A stretch of 64,000 nucleotides of DNA from Treponema socranskii subsp. socranskii VPI DR56BR1116 = ATCC 35536 (lineage in GTDB: Bacteria; Spirochaetota; Spirochaetia; Treponematales; Treponemataceae), in the NCBI RefSeq assembly GCF_000468115.1, contig NZ_AVQI01000050.1, positions 124,001 to 188,000 on the forward strand, read 5' to 3'. The translations under genes and the position numbers were made by a program. Under the pieces are notes generated by a model. The model did not search any database. It was not told the DNA's origin and was given only the letters and a program-made list of their open reading frames with translations. Positions within the stretch are counted from its first letter, which is position 1, and every line of letters begins with the position of its first letter. Below are positions 1-8,389 of this stretch, one piece after another.

Positions 1-282
1 CGTCGCCTTTGTTCCTATGCTCGTTCCGACGAGAACGCGGGAGAGCGGAAAGAGCACGATCATCAAAATGATAAACGGAAACGAACGGAGCGCGTTGACG
101 ATCCTCGTCAAAATCTGATACAGCGCCGGACGCGGCCGGATCCCGGACTGCGGATCGTTCGTACACAAAAGGATGCCGAGCGGAAGACCGAGCAAAAGGC
201 TGAACAACGTCGAAAAGACGACCATGACGGCAGTCTGCGCCGCCGCATCGCGTACGAGAATTATTATTTTATCGATATTCAT
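1..282 (-). CDS. metI: Methionine-type ABC transporter permease (MetI-like), C-terminus off the window
   Basis: The N-terminal 94 codons of an inner-membrane permease are visible, starting at the ATG complementary to 280-282. The visible part begins with a short cytoplasmic stretch, then a hydrophobic helix, then a second segment with the pattern RSFPFIILMIVLFPLSR and VGTSIGT, typical of MetI family permeases that import D/L-methionine. It lies 3 bases after the stop of the MetN ATPase gene, so the two are co-transcribed and presumably form one transporter. The substrate-binding lipoprotein (MetQ) would be expected beyond the left edge. The rest of the gene is not in the window. Confidence 0.85.
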   Translation of the reverse strand, partial: MNIDKIIILVRDAAAQTAVMVVFSTLFSLLLGLPLGILLCTNDPQSGIRPRPALYQILTRIVNALRSFPFIILMIVLFPLSRVLVGTSIGTKAT

Positions 283-285
283 CCC

Positions 286-1308
286 TCATTCTCCTTCGAC
301 CGAAACGCCTTCGCTTTTCAAATACGCGATCGCTTTTGCAACTTCATCGGCATCGCCTGCGATATCGGTTATAAGCGTGCCGACGCGGCTCTCCGAAAGT
401 TTTTGTATACCGCCCGCACGTATGTTGAATTCGACGTTGAATTTTTGTGCCATGCGGCTCAGCACGGGCTCGTCGGTAAGCGTGTCGGTAAAGCGCAAAA
501 CGTATTTGCCGCCGCACTCCGACCAGCGTACGATGCCGCCGTCGGCACCCGCTTCTTTCGTCGGCGTCAAGTTCAGCAAAAAATCCTTCGTCACATTGCT
601 CTTCGGATGCAAAAAGATATCGTTTACCGTGCCCTCTTCGACGACGCTTCCTTTATCGATGACCGCAACATAACTGCACGCGTCGCGTACGACTTCCATC
701 TGATGCGTAATCATTACGACGGTGAGATTCATTTGATTTTGTATTTTTCTTATTAAATTTAAAATCGATTCCGTCGTCTGCGGATCGAGCGCGCTCGTCG
801 CTTCATCGCAAAAAAGGATATCCGGTTTTGCCGCAAGCGCACGTGCAATCGCAATGCGCTGCTTTTGTCCGCCGGAAAGCGTACTGATCGGAGCGTTTCG
901 GCGGTCGGCCAAATCGACGATGGAAAGCATTTCCGTCACCCGAGAAGCGATTTCCGCTTTCGGCGTACCGCATATTTCAAGCGGGTACGCGACGTTTTGT
1001 CCCGCAGTGCGCGAACTGAATAAATTGAAATTTTGAAATATCATGCCGATCCGCCGGCGCCGGGCAATGAGATCCGGATGCGAAAGATCGTCGACGCGAT
1101 TTCCGTCGTAAAACACTTCGCCCGAATCCGGTTTTTCGAGCAGGCTTATCAAACGCACAAGCGTCGATTTTCCCGCACCGCTTTTTCCGATAATGCCGAA
1201 AATCGTATTCGACGGTATGGAAAGACTTATGCCGCGCACCGCATTGATTTCGGATCCGTGCGTGCCGCCTTCATAGGTTTTAACAAGATTCTTTAAATGG
1301 ATTTCCAT
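286..1308 (-). CDS. metN: Methionine import ATP-binding protein MetN
   Basis: This is the ATPase of a MetNI-type methionine importer, about 340 residues, the usual length. Visible motifs are Walker A GKSGAGKST (about residues 41-49), the signature LSGGQ (144-148), Walker B ILFCDE (164-169) and the switch histidine in ITHQ (about 202). The last 80 or so residues fit the NIL domain, the methionine-binding regulatory domain that sets MetN apart from other ABC ATPases. The ATG at 1306-1308 was chosen because homology begins there and it overlaps the upstream thioesterase stop by one base; an in-frame extension to 1413 runs inside that gene. No SAM riboswitch or S-box-like structure was recognised upstream. 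Confidence 0.92.
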   Translation of the reverse strand: MEIHLKNLVKTYEGGTHGSEINAVRGISLSIPSNTIFGIIGKSGAGKSTLVRLISLLEKPDSGEVFYDGNRVDDLSHPDLIARRRRIGMIFQNFNLFSSRTAGQNVAYPLEICGTPKAEIASRVTEMLSIVDLADRRNAPISTLSGGQKQRIAIARALAAKPDILFCDEATSALDPQTTESILNLIRKIQNQMNLTVVMITHQMEVVRDACSYVAVIDKGSVVEEGTVNDIFLHPKSNVTKDFLLNLTPTKEAGADGGIVRWSECGGKYVLRFTDTLTDEPVLSRMAQKFNVEFNIRAGGIQKLSESRVGTLITDIAGDADEVAKAIAYLKSEGVSVEGE

Positions 1309-1733
1309 CAGTGCGCCGCCTTTTGTTTTCGCGCGTCTCCGTCCGGGTACAAGCCATCGACCATATATTTTTCGGGAATCTTCGCGGGTTTGCCGCCTTT
1401 GACGCTCGCCCACGTAACATCGGCTTCGACGCAGACTGTTCCGTCTTTTTTGCGCACGATTTGATGAAAGGTTCCCTGAATGACGCCGAGCTTTACCGGT
1501 TCGACATCGACGAATAACTCATCGTCGAGAAAGGCCGACGCTTTATAATAGATATCGATATGTGTGATATACAGATAATAGCCGTCCGCGACGAGATTTT
1601 TATAATCGAAATCGATTTGATGCAGATATTCCATTCTCCCGTATTCGAGGAAGTTCAAATAGACTGCATTATTTACGTGGCCGTACGCATCGCATTCATA
1701 GGTGCGCACGACAAGAGGTGCCGTATATTTCAT
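1308..1733 (-). CDS. Hot-dog acyl-CoA thioesterase, YbgC/FadM type
   Basis: A 141-residue single-domain protein of the 4HBT hot-dog fold. The N-terminal motif RTYECDAYGHVNNAVYLNF contains the aspartate (about residue 15) that acts in catalysis in YbgC-type thioesterases. It probably hydrolyses acyl-CoA or acyl-ACP thioesters; the substrate cannot be told from sequence. It is the first gene of a unit with metN and metI, overlapping metN by one base, with no obvious functional link to methionine uptake. The start at 1731-1733 is supported by the family N-terminus and by a promoter whose -10 box ends 6 bases before this ATG; there is no Shine-Dalgarno sequence, so the mRNA may be leaderless. Confidence 0.85.
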   Translation of the reverse strand: MKYTAPLVVRTYECDAYGHVNNAVYLNFLEYGRMEYLHQIDFDYKNLVADGYYLYITHIDIYYKASAFLDDELFVDVEPVKLGVIQGTFHQIVRKKDGTVCVEADVTWASVKGGKPAKIPEKYMVDGLYPDGDARKQKAAH

Positions 1734-1739
1734 GCCGAC

Positions 1740-1768
1740 AGTATAAATAAAAACGACGCGCGCGACAA
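1740..1768 (-). promoter_or_regulatory. Sigma70-type promoter of the thioesterase-metNI unit
   Basis: On the minus strand the sequence reads TTGTCG, 17 bases, TATACT, six bases, ATG. Spacing and both hexamers fit a housekeeping promoter, and the predicted transcription start falls on or next to the A of the ATG. Confidence 0.6.
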
Positions 1769-1776
1769 CACATATA

Positions 1777-1805
1777 ATAATGGGTAATCGGGTCGTTCCC
1801 ATTAT
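1777..1805 (-). terminator. Hairpin downstream of the 1812-4283 gene
   Basis: A perfect 8-bp inverted repeat, ATAATGGG at 1777-1784 and CCCATTAT at 1798-1805, lies just after the stop of the minus-strand membrane protein gene. On that strand it is followed by an AT-rich stretch rather than a clean U-tract, so termination is likely but not certain. It sits just upstream of the next promoter. Confidence 0.4.
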
Positions 1806-1811
1806 CCATTA

Positions 1812-4283
1812 TCATTTAATAACGGAATCGACTAAGCGTTTAAACGCTTCATCCTGTACGACATCGTCGAACGCGATACCGGATGCAATCGAAAAAACGC
1901 CGTCTTTTCCTTCGACGATGACGTCGTCGGAAACGGGCGAGAGGTTTTGTATGTTCGCTTCGTTCGCCGCAAACGACGTAAACGAAAACGGAACGGCACC
2001 TTTGTCGTTTTCGATAGGCTGAATATCCTCCGCACCGTCCGGATCGGATGCAGCGGCGGCGCTTTTGCTTTTTTCGGCGAGCGGTAAAACATCGCCGTGT
2101 ACGACTTCATCTTCCGGTGAGCTGCCGAAGCTGCTTTCTTTCCGCTCTTCATCGAGAAATAAAAAGTTCGGCGCCGACACGACGTCGAAATCGATCGGTT
2201 TGATTTCTTTATGAGCGGCGTTGTCGGTTCTCGGCTCGCCCAACTGCAGCGGCTCAGCAAAGATGCTGTCTTCCGGCGGAGGAACATTGCTCGTCGTTTC
2301 CATAAATGAATCGATATCGACGGCTTCCATTGCAGACGATTCCGCATCGGCTTTCGCAGACAATGCGAAAGGTGCGCTTTCAACCGACTCGGCGATTTCC
2401 GTTTCGACCGCTGCGTCCTTTTTTGCCGCATCGTTTTCGATGTGTTCCGAAGCGCTCATATTCTCAAAAAAGACTTCTTCCGTTTCCGTCGCTGTGTTTA
2501 CGATTTCGATATCCGCATCGGACAAGCCGTCTGCGTTTTCTTCGGCCATACGTATTTCGCCAAATACGTCGATCTTTTCAGCAGCATCGTTTTCGATGTT
2601 TTCCGCATCATGCATTTCGCGCTGCCCGCTTTCGGAAAGCTCGGCAGGGTTCGCTTGATCGGGTGCCTTTTCCGAAATCGTTTTTTCCGCCGGCGCATCG
2701 GTTTCTTTTTCCGGCGGCATCTTTTCCGCTGATGCAGTTTCAACCGGCACATTTGCTCCGGACGCATCCGTTTCCGTGAACTGAGCAGCCGTCATATTTT
2801 TAAAGAACGATTCTTCGGCTGCGGTCGCCGCGTTCACCGCTTCCGTATTCGTTTCAAACGTTATGCCCGTTTCCGCGCTTTCCTGCGCGAGCGATATTTC
2901 TTTCGGTATCGTTTCCGTTGCAGGCAATACGGCGCTTTGCACTTGTATCGTGCCGCTCCGCAAAATCTCTTCGAGCATTCTGCGGATCTCTTTTGAGTCC
3001 TGCAAAGCGCTCGCTGCAGACGCATTCGTTTTGACGCTCAGCGCACCGATGATCTCGTCCCAGCTTTTGTCGATCAGCGCATCGGTCTCTTTGAGATGCC
3101 GCTTTGCCCGTTTTCCGAGACTCTGTTTAATCGCTTCGGAAACGTCGGTTTTGCGCCCTGCGATTTTTTTGGAAACGTCAGCCCAATTTATATTCTCCTT
3201 GTTTTCGAAATATTCGTTGATCAGTGCGAGCTGAAAACGTTTGACTCTGTCTCGAATGACGACCATATCGTCGCGCCGCAGATTGGACAGCATAAATATC
3301 ATGAGAAACAGCGTAATAAAAACACATACGAGTAAAAGAATCTGCACGGCAGGCGGCATAAGAAATATCGAATCGCGGTAAACGCCTGCGGTTTTGATAA
3401 AGCGGCTGCGGTTACTCGAAATCAAAATCCAATACGATTCTTTCGATGTGCTCCCGCTTGCGGGAATCGAAGCGATTTTATCGGGACCCGGCGAATTGTC
3501 TCTCCAGCGTGCAATCGCCTCGCGTTCGATATCGTTACGCCCGACCGTCGGCATACCGAACACAAATCCTCCGATCGCTCCGGTACTGTCGGAAATAAGA
3601 TCGCTCGTGCTTGCAACGGTCGTAAGATTTCGTGCGATAAGCGCACGGTTGAAATCCTGCACGTTGACATAAAAAATTATCGTACCGCGGTATACGTCGT
3701 ACGGATCGTAAAACGGAAACGCGAATAATATTCGATTGTCTTCTCCGTCGAACACGATGCGATACCTCTGTCCGTCGGCGGAATCGAGCACCGAAACTTT
3801 AAAAAAAGCGAATTCGTCGTTACCGAGCGGCGTACGCAGTTCATCGTAATTCTTATATATACGCATGCTGTCGGTTTGCTTAAGCATATCTGCCGAATAA
3901 GTGCTGAAGTGAACGCTGCGTCCGTTCGCGTCGACAAGACGGATACCGACGAGTCCGCTCGCTTCGGAAAAAAGAGCAGCGGTTCTGCGCGTACGCTGCT
4001 GTACATCGCTGTCCGATGGAAAGGACAGCGCATACGAAGCGATCGATCGATCGGATAGATACGCATTTTCTCCCGTACTGAATTGTTCGAGGAGGGTATT
4101 AATATAGGTTTCGCTGTATTCCGCGACCGAATCGAGTTGCTTTCGAATATCGGCTATCTTCGCCGGTTCGTAAAACCGCGCTTCGATTTTGGAAAAAAGC
4201 CCCGCAAATGCCGTAACGACAAAACAGGCAAATATGACGACTGTCGTTACAATGCTTACGGCGATTTTTTGTCCTGAAGTCAC
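1812..4283 (-). CDS. Two-helix membrane protein with extracytoplasmic domain and long acidic cytoplasmic tail
   Basis: An 823-residue protein I cannot assign to a named family. A membrane helix at about residues 8-30 and a second at about 307-333 enclose a domain of some 275 residues outside the inner membrane, an arrangement like dCache-type sensors, although no ligand motif was recognised. After the second helix comes a helical segment (about 340-460), then some 350 acidic, Ala/Glu-rich residues. Within the tail a motif occurs twice: EESFFKNMTA and EEVFFENMSA, each in a similar context (VNAATAAEE, VNTATETEE). No kinase, HAMP, MCP or cyclase domain is visible. The start is GTG (4281-4283), preceded by AGGAG-like sequence. 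It may be a scaffold or sensor; function unknown. Confidence 0.75.
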   Translation of the reverse strand: MTSGQKIAVSIVTTVVIFACFVVTAFAGLFSKIEARFYEPAKIADIRKQLDSVAEYSETYINTLLEQFSTGENAYLSDRSIASYALSFPSDSDVQQRTRRTAALFSEASGLVGIRLVDANGRSVHFSTYSADMLKQTDSMRIYKNYDELRTPLGNDEFAFFKVSVLDSADGQRYRIVFDGEDNRILFAFPFYDPYDVYRGTIIFYVNVQDFNRALIARNLTTVASTSDLISDSTGAIGGFVFGMPTVGRNDIEREAIARWRDNSPGPDKIASIPASGSTSKESYWILISSNRSRFIKTAGVYRDSIFLMPPAVQILLLVCVFITLFLMIFMLSNLRRDDMVVIRDRVKRFQLALINEYFENKENINWADVSKKIAGRKTDVSEAIKQSLGKRAKRHLKETDALIDKSWDEIIGALSVKTNASAASALQDSKEIRRMLEEILRSGTIQVQSAVLPATETIPKEISLAQESAETGITFETNTEAVNAATAAEESFFKNMTAAQFTETDASGANVPVETASAEKMPPEKETDAPAEKTISEKAPDQANPAELSESGQREMHDAENIENDAAEKIDVFGEIRMAEENADGLSDADIEIVNTATETEEVFFENMSASEHIENDAAKKDAAVETEIAESVESAPFALSAKADAESSAMEAVDIDSFMETTSNVPPPEDSIFAEPLQLGEPRTDNAAHKEIKPIDFDVVSAPNFLFLDEERKESSFGSSPEDEVVHGDVLPLAEKSKSAAAASDPDGAEDIQPIENDKGAVPFSFTSFAANEANIQNLSPVSDDVIVEGKDGVFSIASGIAFDDVVQDEAFKRLVDSVIK

Positions 4284-4399
4284 TTCGTCCTATCTCCTCT
4301 TACAGTATCGGCATAAAACGGATAAAAATCCAGCGGCATTTCCCGTCCGTTCCGCACGGTAAAAACATCGCCGAAAGCACAGCGTTATGATAGAAATAC

Positions 4400-4428
4400 T
4401 TTCAAAACGCAGCGTTTATCCGTATAAT
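4400..4428 (+). promoter_or_regulatory. Possible promoter of hflX
   Basis: A perfect -10 box TATAAT at 4423-4428 lies 6 bases before the ATG at 4435; a weak -35 (TTTCAA, 4400-4405) is 17 bases upstream. If used, the mRNA would start at the ATG, with no leader. Confidence 0.4.
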
Positions 4429-4434
4429 AGCGCG

Positions 4435-5682
4435 ATGGAAGAACTGCAAAAAGAAGCGGAGCGAAAAACCCGCTGCGTGCTCGTCGGAGAGCCGGGCAAC
4501 GATCTTCGAGAACTCAAAAGCCTTATCGACACGCTCGGCATGGAAACCGTTTCGGCGATTACGCTTTCGCGGCTTGAAGTGCAGCCTGCATACGGCATGG
4601 GCAAAGGCAAAGCCGAAGAAATCGCATCGGGTGCGAAAGAATGCGAAGCGGACTGCATCGTCTTCGACTTTACGCTCGAGCCGACGAAGCAGCGCAACTG
4701 GGAAAAGCTTTCGGGTCTGCCCTCTTTCGACAGGGAAGAAGTGATTTTGCGCATCTTCGCTTCGCGCGCGCAAACGCATGAAGCGGTTTTGCAAGTCGAA
4801 CTCGCCCGCCTCGAATATTCGCTGCCGCGTCTCGCACACATGTACGGCGATTTGGCCCGGCAAAGGGGCGGCAATTACGGCGCGAAAGGTTCGGGAGAAA
4901 CGCAGCTCGAACTCGATCAGCGCCAAGTACGGGAAAAAATTTTCCGCGTCAAACGGGAACTCAAAAGCGTCGCCGCAGGGCGCGATACGCAGCGCAAGCG
5001 GAGAAGCAAAGTTTCCGTTCCGTCGTGCGCGCTTGTCGGCTACACGAACGCCGGAAAATCAAGCCTCTTGAACGCGCTTACGGGAGCGGACGTATTCGTC
5101 GAAAACAAATTGTTTGCGACGCTCGACCCGACGACACGACGCATGCGGATAAAAGACGGGGGCGAGGTTTTGCTTACCGACACCGTCGGCTTTATCTCCA
5201 ATCTTCCGCACACGCTCGTCAACGCATTCAAATCGACGCTCGAAGAAGCGGTGCGCGCCGATCTTTTGCTCATCGTCATAGACGCTTCGGATGCGAATGC
5301 GGAAAAGCAATACGAAACCGTGTGCCGCGTACTCGGCGAAATAGGAGCGGTCGAAAACGAGCGTCTCATATTATTAAATAAAATCGACGCGCTCGAAAAA
5401 GACGGCGGAAGACTTGCCGAACTGCGCGCACAATTTCCCGATTCTCTGTCCGTAAGCGCAAAAGAAAAGACGGGCTTCGACGAACTCAGCGATAAAATCA
5501 CCGGCGCTGTGTTCGGAAAACGCTGCAAATGCGTGCTGCCTCAGGACAAAAGCCCGCTCCTCGCCGACATACGCAAAGGCGGCCGCATCCTAAGCGAGCA
5601 ATGGCTCGAAGACGGCGTACACGTAACGGTATACGCGCGAGGAAAATCACTTGCCCTCATCGCGCCGTATCTGGTAGAGTAA
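4435..5682 (+). CDS. hflX: GTPase HflX
   Basis: A ribosome-associated GTPase of about 415 residues; HflX proteins split stalled 70S ribosomes. The N-terminal HflX domain shows the family pattern GMGKGKAEEI and a glycine-rich RGGNYGAKGSGETQLE segment, followed by a coiled region and the G domain with GYTNAGKSS (G1), a DTVGF motif (G3) and NKID (G4). An in-frame ATG at 4387 would add 16 residues. I prefer 4435, because homology begins about there and a TATAAT box lies between the two ATGs, but neither start has a good ribosome binding site. The FliL-like gene follows after 3 bases, so the two are probably co-transcribed. Confidence 0.93.
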   Translation: MEELQKEAERKTRCVLVGEPGNDLRELKSLIDTLGMETVSAITLSRLEVQPAYGMGKGKAEEIASGAKECEADCIVFDFTLEPTKQRNWEKLSGLPSFDREEVILRIFASRAQTHEAVLQVELARLEYSLPRLAHMYGDLARQRGGNYGAKGSGETQLELDQRQVREKIFRVKRELKSVAAGRDTQRKRRSKVSVPSCALVGYTNAGKSSLLNALTGADVFVENKLFATLDPTTRRMRIKDGGEVLLTDTVGFISNLPHTLVNAFKSTLEEAVRADLLLIVIDASDANAEKQYETVCRVLGEIGAVENERLILLNKIDALEKDGGRLAELRAQFPDSLSVSAKEKTGFDELSDKITGAVFGKRCKCVLPQDKSPLLADIRKGGRILSEQWLEDGVHVTVYARGKSLALIAPYLVE

Positions 5683-5685
5683 CGT

Positions 5686-6183
5686 ATGCAATCGATATTA
5701 AATCGCGTGCTCGCTGTCATCGCTTCTCTTTTGGCGGCGGCAATCGTCATCGGAACGCTCGTGTCGTTTGCGCTGAAAAAAGCGCAGCCCGGAAAAAATA
5801 TCCGCACTCCCGACCCGTCCCCGCTTGCCGTTTCGTCGATGAGCGCGCCCGACAACACAAAGCTCGACGCCTTTACCGGACTCGGAAGGCTGCGCGCGGC
5901 GACAAAGCCCGATCCGAAAAAAGCGGCCGGCGGAACTCCCGTCGTCGTCACTCCGTGGTTTCCCTATCCCGCAGGCGACAGGGCTTTTTACGAAGAGCTT
6001 TCGCAAAAAAGCACGATCATGCGAGCCGTCATCACGGAATATTTTTCAAAGTACACGGAAGACGAACTGCTCTCACGCGGTGAAGAAAAAATCAAAGCCG
6101 ACCTGCTTGCAGCGCTCAACGAACGCCTTTCGCTCAACAAAATTCAAGCGATCTATTTTTCGGATTATCTTTTTATCGAATAG
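5686..6183 (+). CDS. FliL-like flagellar basal-body-associated protein
   Basis: A 165-residue protein with one N-terminal membrane helix (about residues 8-30), a low-complexity linker and a C-terminal domain. The last 60 residues fit the FliL family, including the ending LNERLSLNKIQAIYFSDYLF, which matches the FliL pattern of a final helix followed by a strand with an aromatic-acidic-hydrophobic end. FliL proteins surround the flagellar stator and affect motor torque. The gene starts 3 bases after hflX; no other flagellar genes are in the window, so this may be a second, stand-alone FliL-like protein. The family call is moderately firm and the role is inferred. Confidence 0.6.
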   Translation: MQSILNRVLAVIASLLAAAIVIGTLVSFALKKAQPGKNIRTPDPSPLAVSSMSAPDNTKLDAFTGLGRLRAATKPDPKKAAGGTPVVVTPWFPYPAGDRAFYEELSQKSTIMRAVITEYFSKYTEDELLSRGEEKIKADLLAALNERLSLNKIQAIYFSDYLFIE

Positions 6184-6200
6184 ATAAAATAGATGAAACT

Positions 6201-6502
6201 ATGGTCACGAGTAAAAAATTATCCGGCACGGCGGCGCTTATATTTTTTATATATTGCACGATCGCACTTTCTCAAAACGCACGAGACCCCAAAGGTGCGC
6301 GCCCGTACCGCAGTATGCGTATGAGAGCCGTCATACGCCGAAACGAAGCGCACGAAAGAAGCGGAGGGGGGGCGTGGGATTGGGATTGTCGATCGTCAAA
6401 AGCATTATGAGCGCGCTCGGCGGAACGGTGCGTGCCGAAAGCGAAGCGGGAAAGGGATGTACGATCGTACTCGCCGTGCCGGAAGCGGCAAAAGAAACGT
6501 AA
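6201..6502 (+). pseudogene. Remnant of a sensor histidine kinase
   Basis: The sequence at 6371-6502 encodes GVGLGLSIVKSIMSALGG followed by a TVRAESEAGKGCTIVLAVP-like end and a stop. This is the G2 box and C-terminus of an HATPase_c domain. Just upstream, in another frame, 6201-6275 encodes a start codon and a hydrophobic N-terminal segment, as in a kinase's first membrane helix. The H-box, N-box and everything between are missing, and a G7 run at 6366-6372 lies at the junction. I read this as a kinase gene that lost its centre by deletion. No response regulator is adjacent. Confidence 0.6.
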
Positions 6503-6561
6503 ACGCGCGACAGAGTCCGCTAAAAATCAAAGCGCGTTTTTGGAGATTCTTTTACTTGATT

Positions 6562-6834
6562 TTAAAATAATTCACTGTGCGTGCCGACCCGTAAAGCGGT
6601 CAAAACTAAAATATCTTCTTCTTTTTTATAAATTAAAACCACATCGGGACGAATATGACAGTCACGGCATCCCTTGTAATTACCAAGCAAGGGGTAATCT
6701 TGATATTTTGTTTCGAGCGTTTCGCCGTTCAAAAGTTTATCGATAACGATATCGAGTTCGCGGATAATTTTTTGATCGGTAAGTTTACGATAATCTTTTT
6801 TAAATTTCGTCGTATACTCAAACCGATATTTCAT
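6562..6834 (-). CDS. YafQ-family mRNA interferase toxin
   Basis: A 90-residue RelE/ParE-superfamily toxin of the YafQ type, expected to cleave mRNA on the ribosome. Supporting patterns are FKKDYRKL near the N-terminus, a central LETKYQDYPLLGNYKGCRDC segment, and the C-terminal CHIRPDVVLIY and GTHSELF with the conserved histidines. The ATG at 6832-6834 overlaps the antitoxin stop codon as ATGA, giving translational coupling; the in-frame extension to 6864 lies inside the antitoxin gene. The pair appears intact. Confidence 0.88.
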   Translation of the reverse strand: MKYRFEYTTKFKKDYRKLTDQKIIRELDIVIDKLLNGETLETKYQDYPLLGNYKGCRDCHIRPDVVLIYKKEEDILVLTALRVGTHSELF

Positions 6835-7115
6835 TCCGCCAGACTTTTTTTTGCTTCTTGCCACGAAGCAAACGGAACCCTGTATCCGTTTTTTATTTCA
6901 TCGTGTATGACGTCCGCTTCTTTTATCGCCTGCAATGTTTCGTCGTTGCAGATATCCAAGCGCACGTCAAACGGAAATCCGCCCGCTTGTATGGACTTTC
7001 GGAGAAAAACATTGATCGCCGTCGTTAAATTGAGACCGAGAGCATTATACAGAGACTCGCTTTGTTTTTTTATATCGGAATCCATTTTTATACTGAAAGT
7101 AGACGTCATCGACAT
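6831..7115 (-). CDS. RelB/DinJ-family antitoxin
   Basis: The ribbon-helix-helix antitoxin paired with the YafQ toxin. The N-terminal TSTFSIKMDSDIKKQSE and following LGLNLTTAINVFLRKSI match the DinJ dimerisation and DNA-binding region; the C-terminal part binds toxin. I prefer the ATG at 7113-7115 because GGGAGA lies 10 bases upstream; ATGs at 7109 and 7139 are also in frame. Such antitoxins usually repress their own operon. It precedes and overlaps the toxin gene by 4 bases. Confidence 0.87.
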   Translation of the reverse strand: MSMTSTFSIKMDSDIKKQSESLYNALGLNLTTAINVFLRKSIQAGGFPFDVRLDICNDETLQAIKEADVIHDEIKNGYRVPFASWQEAKKSLAE

Positions 7116-7178
7116 AAGTCTTATATCTCCCGTACTCATTTATATATTAACTATACGGCTATTGCACCGCAATTGCAA

Positions 7179-7218
7179 GGGGCGGTCGAGAAAGTAACCG
7201 ACTTTTGAGACAGCCCCT
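7179..7218. repeat. Dispersed hairpin repeat, copy 1
   Basis: About 40 bp with imperfect inverted-repeat arms, beginning GGGGCGGTCGAGAAAGT and ending ACTTTTGAGACAGCCCCT around a 5-base loop. Related copies lie at 18272-18310, 32293-32328 and 37448-37484. This copy overlaps the stop codon of the M23 peptidase gene, a position that fits a role in ending or protecting its transcript. Confidence 0.7.
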
Positions 7219-8269
7219 ATCGCAGCAGGCCGAGCGGATTTACCGTCTTCCCGCCTTTAAAAACCGTAAAGTGCAAGTGCGGTCCCGTGCTCAACCCCGT
7301 ATTGCCGACACGGCCGATACGCGTGTTCATGTCGACGTTTTGTCCGCGTACGACGGTTACCGCACTCATGTGACCGTAAAGCGTCCGATACCCCGAATGA
7401 TGAGAGATGATGACATAATTGCCGTAAGTTTCGTTGTAGCCGACGGCCGCGACGCGACCCGGAAGTGCCGCATACACCGACGTACCGTGAGGAGCGGCCA
7501 TATCGATACCCGAATGAAAGGTACGCGAGCCGGTAAAAGGACTTTTCCGCCATCCGTAATACGACGAAAGCCAATAGCGTCCGTGCAGCGGCCGCCTAAA
7601 CAAGTCTCCGTTGATTTCCTGTTTTGTAACCCAATCGAGCTCCGCGTCGGGAACGAAAATCGTAACGCCGGAATCCATCGCCGCCGTTTTGGAAAGCGAA
7701 TTGACAAGCGCACACTTATCCGCGCTCACTTCGAATTTCGCTGCGACCGTTTCAGGCGTTTCCCCGTTTTGCTTGACCGTATATAAGATGCCGGGCATCG
7801 ACGGAATCTTCAAATACTGCCCGACCTGCAAAAGACGCGATTGACGGATGGCGTTTACGCTGATGATCGTATCCTGCGTTACGCCGAACGTATCGGCAAT
7901 GACGCCGATCATATCGCCCGATTTGACGCGGTAAGTAAAATACGTAAGCTCCTTTGCCGACGCTTCGCTTTCAGGAAGCAACGCGGCAGCGGAAGCGATA
8001 TCTTCATCCGAAGCAGAGGAATCGGCAATCGAGAGGACATCTTCGGAAAATTTCGGAACGCCCGGCGTTTCAAGTCCGCCGACGCCGTTTTCGGTACGTA
8101 TGCCGCCCGCAAGAGCTGCAAGTCCGGCGCACACGGCGGCTCCGAAACAAAATGCCGCAATGCTGCGGAACACGAGCCGCCCGCCCTGCGAGGGGATGAG
8201 CGTATACAATACAGCGCGTAACTTTTTTATCATAGCATCCGCCGTTTTTTTCAAACCGTATATGAACAT
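7217..8269 (-). CDS. Membrane-anchored LysM / M23 family metallopeptidase
   Basis: A 350-residue peptidoglycan hydrolase or hydrolase activator. A single membrane helix (about residues 38-57) is followed by a linker, two LysM-like segments (TYRVKSGDMIGVIADTFGV and YTVKQNGETPETVAAKFEV), and a C-terminal peptidase_M23 domain with the zinc motifs HSGID and HLHFTVFKGG, so it looks catalytically competent. It would act in the periplasm on cell-wall peptides. The start at 8267-8269 is chosen for its GAGGT ribosome binding site 5 bases upstream; an upstream in-frame ATG at 8362 adds a segment without homology. A hairpin repeat overlaps its 3' end. Confidence 0.88.
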   Translation of the reverse strand: MFIYGLKKTADAMIKKLRAVLYTLIPSQGGRLVFRSIAAFCFGAAVCAGLAALAGGIRTENGVGGLETPGVPKFSEDVLSIADSSASDEDIASAAALLPESEASAKELTYFTYRVKSGDMIGVIADTFGVTQDTIISVNAIRQSRLLQVGQYLKIPSMPGILYTVKQNGETPETVAAKFEVSADKCALVNSLSKTAAMDSGVTIFVPDAELDWVTKQEINGDLFRRPLHGRYWLSSYYGWRKSPFTGSRTFHSGIDMAAPHGTSVYAALPGRVAAVGYNETYGNYVIISHHSGYRTLYGHMSAVTVVRGQNVDMNTRIGRVGNTGLSTGPHLHFTVFKGGKTVNPLGLLR

Positions 8270-8389
8270 ACTGTACCTCAAATTACCGCAAATATCAATC
8301 GAGCGTCCGATTCGCCGCCGCACTTCCGGCAGCAAGCCTGCCCCTTGTGCGGAAAACTTCACGCTCGTTGCAAGTGCCGCGGCAGCTCG

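Noticed and set aside
1734-1811. SAM or methionine riboswitch upstream of the metN unit
   Set aside because: Only about 75 bases are available, no S-box-like pairing was seen, and the promoter appears to start transcription at the ATG.
2221-2779. Long open frames opposite the acidic-tail gene
   Set aside because: They are antisense shadows of a biased Ala/Glu coding region; their translations are low-complexity Ser/Arg/Phe sequences without domains.
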